Position numbers and translations under genes: made by a program. A DNA stretch of 32,348 nucleotides from an uncultured Dietzia sp. (GTDB taxonomy: Bacteria > Actinomycetota > Actinomycetes > Mycobacteriales > Mycobacteriaceae), in assembly GCF_937873725.1 (NCBI RefSeq), contig NZ_CALMYY010000055.1:1-32348 (forward strand), in the 5' to 3' direction. The notes beneath the pieces are model-generated. The model made no database searches and was not told the DNA's origin. It was given only the letters and a program-made list of their open reading frames with translations. Positions 29,159 through 32,348 of the stretch are shown here, piece by piece (within the stretch, counting starts at the first letter, position 1; each line of letters begins with the position of its first letter).

Positions 29159-30607
29159 GTGACAGGCATCGATCCGGACGACCTCGAGACCCTCCAGCGC
29201 ATCCTCGACCAGGCGGCGGCGCTCGGCGAGGATCACCCCGACTCGATCCGGGTGCAGCGGTCGGTGGGCCACATGTTCAAGCTGCTCAAGAAGTCCCGCC
29301 GCGCCGAGGTGCGCCGTGCCCGCCAGGACGCGGACAAGGCGGTCATCGAGGCCACCGCGACCGGGTCGCCCACCCGCATCGACGACGAGACCGCCGGCAT
29401 CCGGCTGGTCTCCACCACCCCGGGTGCCGTCGCCGGTCACCTCCAGCGGGCCATGGCGTGCTACGTCTGCAAGCAGCGCTTCACCCAGGTCGACGCCTTC
29501 TACCACCAGCTGTGCCCGGACTGCGCGCAGGCCAACCGCGCCCGCCGCGACCCGGACATGGACCTGACCGGTCGGCGCGCCCTGCTCACCGGCGGACGGG
29601 CCAAGATCGGCATGTACATCGCGCTCATGCTGCTGCGGGCCGGCGCCGACGTCACCATCACCACGCGCTTCCCGCGCGACGCCGCCCGCCGCTTCGCCTC
29701 GATGCCCGACCACTCCGATTGGGTCCACCGGGTGCACGTGATCGGCGTGGACCTGCGCGACCCCGCCCAGGTGGTGGCGCTGGCCGACGAGGTGGCCGCC
29801 GCCGGGCCGCTGGACATCCTCATCAACAACGCCGCCCAGACGGTGCGCCGCTCCCCGGGCTCCTACTCGGGGCTGGTCGACGGCGAATCCGCACCCCTCA
29901 CCGGCAGCGCCGCCGGCATCTCGATGATCACCATGGGCCGCACCTCCGAGCTCCATCCGGCCGCGCTCATGGGCGGGGAGTCCGCGCTGATCGGCAGCGA
30001 GGAGGCGGAGCGGGAGGCCCACCACATCGCCTCGCTCGCCCTGCAGGCCGGCTCGTCGTCGTTGGAACGGATGGCCGCCGGCACCGCGATCGACGCCGGA
30101 GGGCTGCTGCCGGACGTGGTGGACCACAACAGCTGGGTGGCCACGGTCGAGCAGGTCGAGCCCATGGAGATGCTCGAGGTGCAGCTGTGCAACTCGGTCG
30201 CCCCGTTCATCCTGGTCTCGCGCCTGCGGCCGGCGCTCGCGGCCTCGCGGGCCCGGCGCAAGTACGTCGTCAACGTCTCTGCCATGGAGGGCCAGTTCTC
30301 GCGCCGCTACAAGGGCGCCGGGCATCCCCACACCAACATGGCCAAGGCCGGGCTCAACATGCTCACCCGCACCTCCGCTGAGGAGATGTTCACCGAGCAC
30401 GGGATCCTCATGACCGCCGTGGACACCGGATGGATCACCGACGAGCGCCCGCACACCACCAAGGTGCGCCTGCACGAGGAGGGCTTCCACGCCCCGCTCG
30501 ACCTGGTGGACGGCGCCGCCCGCGTGGTGGATCCGATCGTCCGCGGCGAGGCCGGCGAGGACCTCTACGGCTGCTTCCTCAAGGACTTCCAGCCCAGCCC
30601 GTGGTGA
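29159..30607 (+). CDS. SDR-family oxidoreductase with N-terminal zinc ribbon and large insertion
   Basis: 482 residues, nearly twice a usual SDR. N-terminal ~98 residues are helical and basic (HMFKLLKKSRRAEVRRARQ). A zinc ribbon follows with C101-x2-C104 and C119-x2-C122 (CYVC...CPDC). The Rossmann domain starts at ~138 with TGGRAKIG at 144-151 in place of TGxxxGIG, then DLRDPAQVVALADEV and LINNAAQTVRR (NNA at 223-225). A ~105-residue insertion (231-335) separates NNA from the helix with N345 (LCNSVAPFILVS). S374 is the catalytic serine position (VVNVSAMEG). The lysine is in HTNMAKAG (K396), but the tyrosine of YxxxK is threonine T392. Y384 could substitute. The cofactor is probably NAD(P); the substrate is unknown. 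The same family is widespread, so the change is likely functional. Confidence 0.85.
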   Translation: MTGIDPDDLETLQRILDQAAALGEDHPDSIRVQRSVGHMFKLLKKSRRAEVRRARQDADKAVIEATATGSPTRIDDETAGIRLVSTTPGAVAGHLQRAMACYVCKQRFTQVDAFYHQLCPDCAQANRARRDPDMDLTGRRALLTGGRAKIGMYIALMLLRAGADVTITTRFPRDAARRFASMPDHSDWVHRVHVIGVDLRDPAQVVALADEVAAAGPLDILINNAAQTVRRSPGSYSGLVDGESAPLTGSAAGISMITMGRTSELHPAALMGGESALIGSEEAEREAHHIASLALQAGSSSLERMAAGTAIDAGGLLPDVVDHNSWVATVEQVEPMEMLEVQLCNSVAPFILVSRLRPALAASRARRKYVVNVSAMEGQFSRRYKGAGHPHTNMAKAGLNMLTRTSAEEMFTEHGILMTAVDTGWITDERPHTTKVRLHEEGFHAPLDLVDGAARVVDPIVRGEAGEDLYGCFLKDFQPSPW

Positions 30608-30742
30608 ACTCCCGGGTTCCGGTCCTCCTCGACCGCGACCCGGGCATCGACGACGCCCGACTCCGGGTGGGTGTGCTGCGCCTCCGGCTTGCGATGCGTG
30701 TCGGGTCCGATCCGGCAGCACATCCGGGTCGATCGCGTGCAG

Positions 30743-30850
30743 AGGGGCAGCGCAGGTCGGAGGGGCAGCGCGGGTCGGAGAGGCAGCGCGGGTCAGAGGG
30801 GCAGCGCGGGTCGGAGAGGCAGCGCGGGTCGGAGGGGCGGCGCGTGCCGG
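30743..30850 (+). repeat. Six 18-bp tandem repeats upstream of the acyltransferase gene
   Basis: Consensus AGGGGCAGCGCGGGTCGG, six head-to-tail units with no spacers. Units 2 and 4 are identical, units 3 and 5 begin AGAGG instead of AGGGG, unit 1 has a single A change and unit 6 is diverged. The alternation of the two types (2-3, 4-5) suggests a 36-bp higher-order unit that was duplicated. It ends about 50 bases before the acyltransferase transcription start. Confidence 0.93.
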
Positions 30851-30887
30851 ATCGCGGGTGATCGAGGGGCAGAATGAGAACCGGTGT

Positions 30888-30893
30888 TAGGCT
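30888..30893 (+). promoter_or_regulatory. Extended, leaderless-type -10 element upstream of the acyltransferase gene
   Basis: TAGGCT with an upstream TG (TGTTAGGCT) is followed 7 bases later by ATG at 30901. Transcription would start at the A of that ATG, which opens a 24-codon reading frame. Confidence 0.6.
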
Positions 30894-30900
30894 CTCCCGG

Positions 30901-30975
30901 ATGTTCGGGCTGCCACTGACGTGGTGCCCGGGCTCGCGCCATCGTCCCACCTCACCGCCCCGGGAGTGCCCATGA
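30901..30975 (+). CDS. Putative 24-residue leaderless leader peptide (uORF) of the acyltransferase gene
   Basis: The frame opens at the predicted transcription start (ATG at 30901) and codes for a 24-residue peptide, beginning MFGLPLTWCPG and ending RECP. Its TGA overlaps the ATG of the acyltransferase gene (ATGA, 30972-30975). That arrangement would couple translation of the main gene to the leader. The peptide has two cysteines and five prolines but no poly-amino-acid run. It resembles the small leaderless cysteine-containing upstream frames described in mycobacteria. No homology evidence is available; the alternative is a longer acyltransferase N-terminus from GTG at 30921. Confidence 0.45.
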   Translation: MFGLPLTWCPGSRHRPTSPPRECP

Positions 30976-32345
30976 GGTCTGTCGCCTCTGCCCTGATCGT
31001 CGTCGCGGGCGGAGCGATCGTGTCCGTCGTGGCCGCCCGGCGCGCGGCGGAGACCGGTGGGGCCCCGTCGACCATCACGGACTCGGTGCAGAGGACCGTC
31101 GCCGCGGTGCGCGAGAGGGTTCGCCGTGCGACCGGGGGCTCGATCGACCCGGTGTCGGAGGGTGGTCCGCGCGCGGGGCAGGCGTCCGGGCAGTCGGCGG
31201 GGGCCGGCAGCGCGGATCGGCGTCCGGCGGGGGCCACGGGCTTCGTGCCCGCGCTCGAGGGGATCCGCGGACTCGCGGCGGTCGGGGTCCTGACCACGCA
31301 CGTCGCGTTTGTCACCCGATCGTCCACGGGGTCGCCGATCAAGCGGATCTTCGGCCGTCTCGACCTGGCCGTCGCCGTGTTCTTCGCCAAATCGGGATTC
31401 CTGCTGTGGCGGGCACACGCCAGGCATGCGCGTGCGGACCAACCGGGCACGGCCCGTCCGACGCGGGAGTACCTGCGTTCGCGGCTCGTCCGGATCATGC
31501 CGGCGTACATCGTGCTGGTCGCCGCCGCGATGCTGCTGCTGCCCCAGAACCATGTCAACGGCCCGTCCTCGTGGATCGCCAACCTCACCCTCACGCAGAT
31601 CTACACCTCCAATTTCCTCGTGGCGGGTCTGACCCACGCGTGGTCGCTGGCGGTGGAGATGGCCTTCTACCTGGCGTTCCCGATCCTGTGGACGGCCATG
31701 AAGGACCTACGTGGAGACTCGGCGCGCTGGAGGATCCCCGTCATCGGTGCCTTCGGCGCGTCCGGTCTGCTGTTCCCCGTAATCCCGTGGAGCACCCTCG
31801 GAATCCTGCCGTCCGGGGTCAACGTGCAGATCCTCCCGCCGTCCTTCGCCGCGTGGTTCGCAGCCGGCATGCTGCTCGCCGAACTCGCCGCCGCCCCGCC
31901 CGGGGTGCTCGTGGCCATGTGCCGGGGCCACCTGGCCAGGTGGGGCTGGTGGGCGGCCGGCGGGGCGGCCTTCGTCGCCACCACCGTTCCCGGTTGGTTC
32001 TCGGAGGGGTTCGTCCACCCGGGACCCGCCGAGTTCGCGGCCCGGAGCGGACTGGCCGGGACGATGGCCTTCCTGGTCCTGGCGCCCGTCATCCTGGCCC
32101 CGGCCGGGACGCGGTTCCCGGTGCTGGAGTCCGAGCCGCTCCAGAAGCTCGGCACGTGGTCCTACGGCATGTTCCTGTGGCACCAACTGGTGCTCCTCGC
32201 GGCCTTCCCGCTCACGCGGACCCCGCTGTGGGCTCAGCGCATGGGTGTGATCTGGCCCGTCACCGTCGCTGGGTCGCTGGCGGCCGCGGCGGTCAGCCAC
32301 ACCGTGATCGAGGAGCCCGCCCGGAAGGCGCTCGAGCGCCGCTGA
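30972..32345 (+). CDS. Acyltransferase-3 (OafA-like) membrane protein
   Basis: 457 residues from the preferred ATG. An N-terminal membrane segment (residues ~4-22) is followed by a ~65-residue linker rich in Gly, Ala and Ser. The Acyl_transf_3 domain begins at FVPALEGIRGLAAVGVLTTH (91-110), with the family arginine R99 and the catalytic-type histidine H110. LDLAVAVFFAKSGFLLWR corresponds to the VDLFFVLSGFL block, and AWSLAVEMAFYLAFPILW to the SLxxEexFYLxFP motif. Eight to ten further hydrophobic segments follow, ending FLWHQLVLL...HTVIEEPARKALERR. Such proteins O-acylate sugars or lipids at the membrane; mycolate-producing relatives use them for glycolipids and trehalose-based lipids. The target here is unknown. 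The ATG overlaps the putative leader peptide stop. Confidence 0.88.
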   Translation: MRSVASALIVVAGGAIVSVVAARRAAETGGAPSTITDSVQRTVAAVRERVRRATGGSIDPVSEGGPRAGQASGQSAGAGSADRRPAGATGFVPALEGIRGLAAVGVLTTHVAFVTRSSTGSPIKRIFGRLDLAVAVFFAKSGFLLWRAHARHARADQPGTARPTREYLRSRLVRIMPAYIVLVAAAMLLLPQNHVNGPSSWIANLTLTQIYTSNFLVAGLTHAWSLAVEMAFYLAFPILWTAMKDLRGDSARWRIPVIGAFGASGLLFPVIPWSTLGILPSGVNVQILPPSFAAWFAAGMLLAELAAAPPGVLVAMCRGHLARWGWWAAGGAAFVATTVPGWFSEGFVHPGPAEFAARSGLAGTMAFLVLAPVILAPAGTRFPVLESEPLQKLGTWSYGMFLWHQLVLLAAFPLTRTPLWAQRMGVIWPVTVAGSLAAAAVSHTVIEEPARKALERR

Positions 32346-32348
32346 GCC

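Larger units (their letters stand above)
30608..30900. other. Intergenic region between SDR and acyltransferase genes
   Basis: The largest gap in the window (293 bases). It contains the 18-bp tandem repeats at 30743-30850 and a strong TAGGCT -10 at 30888. The first ~135 bases (30608-30742) show no gene, terminator or other element that I can identify. Frames open through it have atypical composition and no homology-like motifs. Confidence 0.7.

Noticed and set aside
28445..30721. Open frame of about 750 codons on the minus strand
   Set aside because: It spans the HELVH gene, the SDR gene and the gap in antisense, with biased composition; both forward genes have clear domain motifs.
30743..30850. 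18-bp repeats as a CRISPR array
   Set aside because: There are no spacers between the units and no cas genes; it is a plain tandem repeat.
30620..30861. Arg/Gly/Ser-rich small protein coded by the 18-bp repeats
   Set aside because: The frame has no ribosome site or homologous part and owes its length to the repeat; the array is better seen as non-coding.

Overview
This window is chromosomal DNA from a high-GC actinobacterium of the mycolic-acid group (Mycobacteriales). The best guess is a Dietzia-like or Corynebacterium-like organism. The evidence is about 70% GC with GTG/TTG starts, a mycothiol ligase (MshC), the pupylation genes, and a gene order that, from memory, follows the Mycobacterium tuberculosis Rv2095c-Rv2140c block almost gene for gene. 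No insertion sequence, phage gene or CRISPR array was seen. The genus is inference, not proof.

Positions 1-6515 (minus strand) hold the pupylation operon, read arc - dop - pup - pafA - pafB - pafC, with pafC cut by the window edge. In M. tuberculosis the 20S proteasome genes prcB and prcA follow pup. Here only 6 bases separate the pup stop from the pafA start, and the ARC/Mpa ATPase lacks the GQYL-type C-terminal tail that opens the proteasome gate. Both signs point to a proteasome-free Pup system of the kind known in Corynebacterium. Dop carries an unusual N-terminal extension made of three DQSAP repeats from a 15-bp tandem repeat.

Positions 6636-11680 hold trmI (tRNA m1A58 methyltransferase), a divergent pair of a RecB/Cas4-like nuclease and a hotdog thioesterase, the HAD phosphatase-hisE-hisG operon, and a small secreted protein. 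Positions 11779-19573 hold a P1B-type metal ATPase with a TPCP motif, cobalamin-dependent methionine synthase metH, a PAC2-family protein and mshC. Positions 19601-25523 hold a co-directional block (SCO1664-family kinase-like protein, DUF3090, histidine-phosphatase-family protein), uppP, a lipoprotein, pyrD and a PEBP-family protein.

Positions 25627-32348 look more accessory. They hold a tRNA-Leu(GAG) with a clear promoter and a strong rho-independent terminator, a two-gene ABC exporter, a HELVH-motif protein with an internal 15-bp repeat, an SDR-type oxidoreductase with an N-terminal zinc ribbon and no canonical YxxxK tyrosine, a block of six 18-bp tandem repeats, and an acyltransferase-3 membrane protein preceded by a putative leaderless leader peptide.

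Two themes recur. At least six transcription units show a TANNNT hexamer 6-7 bases before the start codon, which is the architecture of leaderless mRNAs. Many adjacent genes overlap by 4 bases (GTGA/ATGA/TTGA), which indicates translational coupling. No gap between genes exceeds 300 bases; the largest (30608-30900) is described as a feature.
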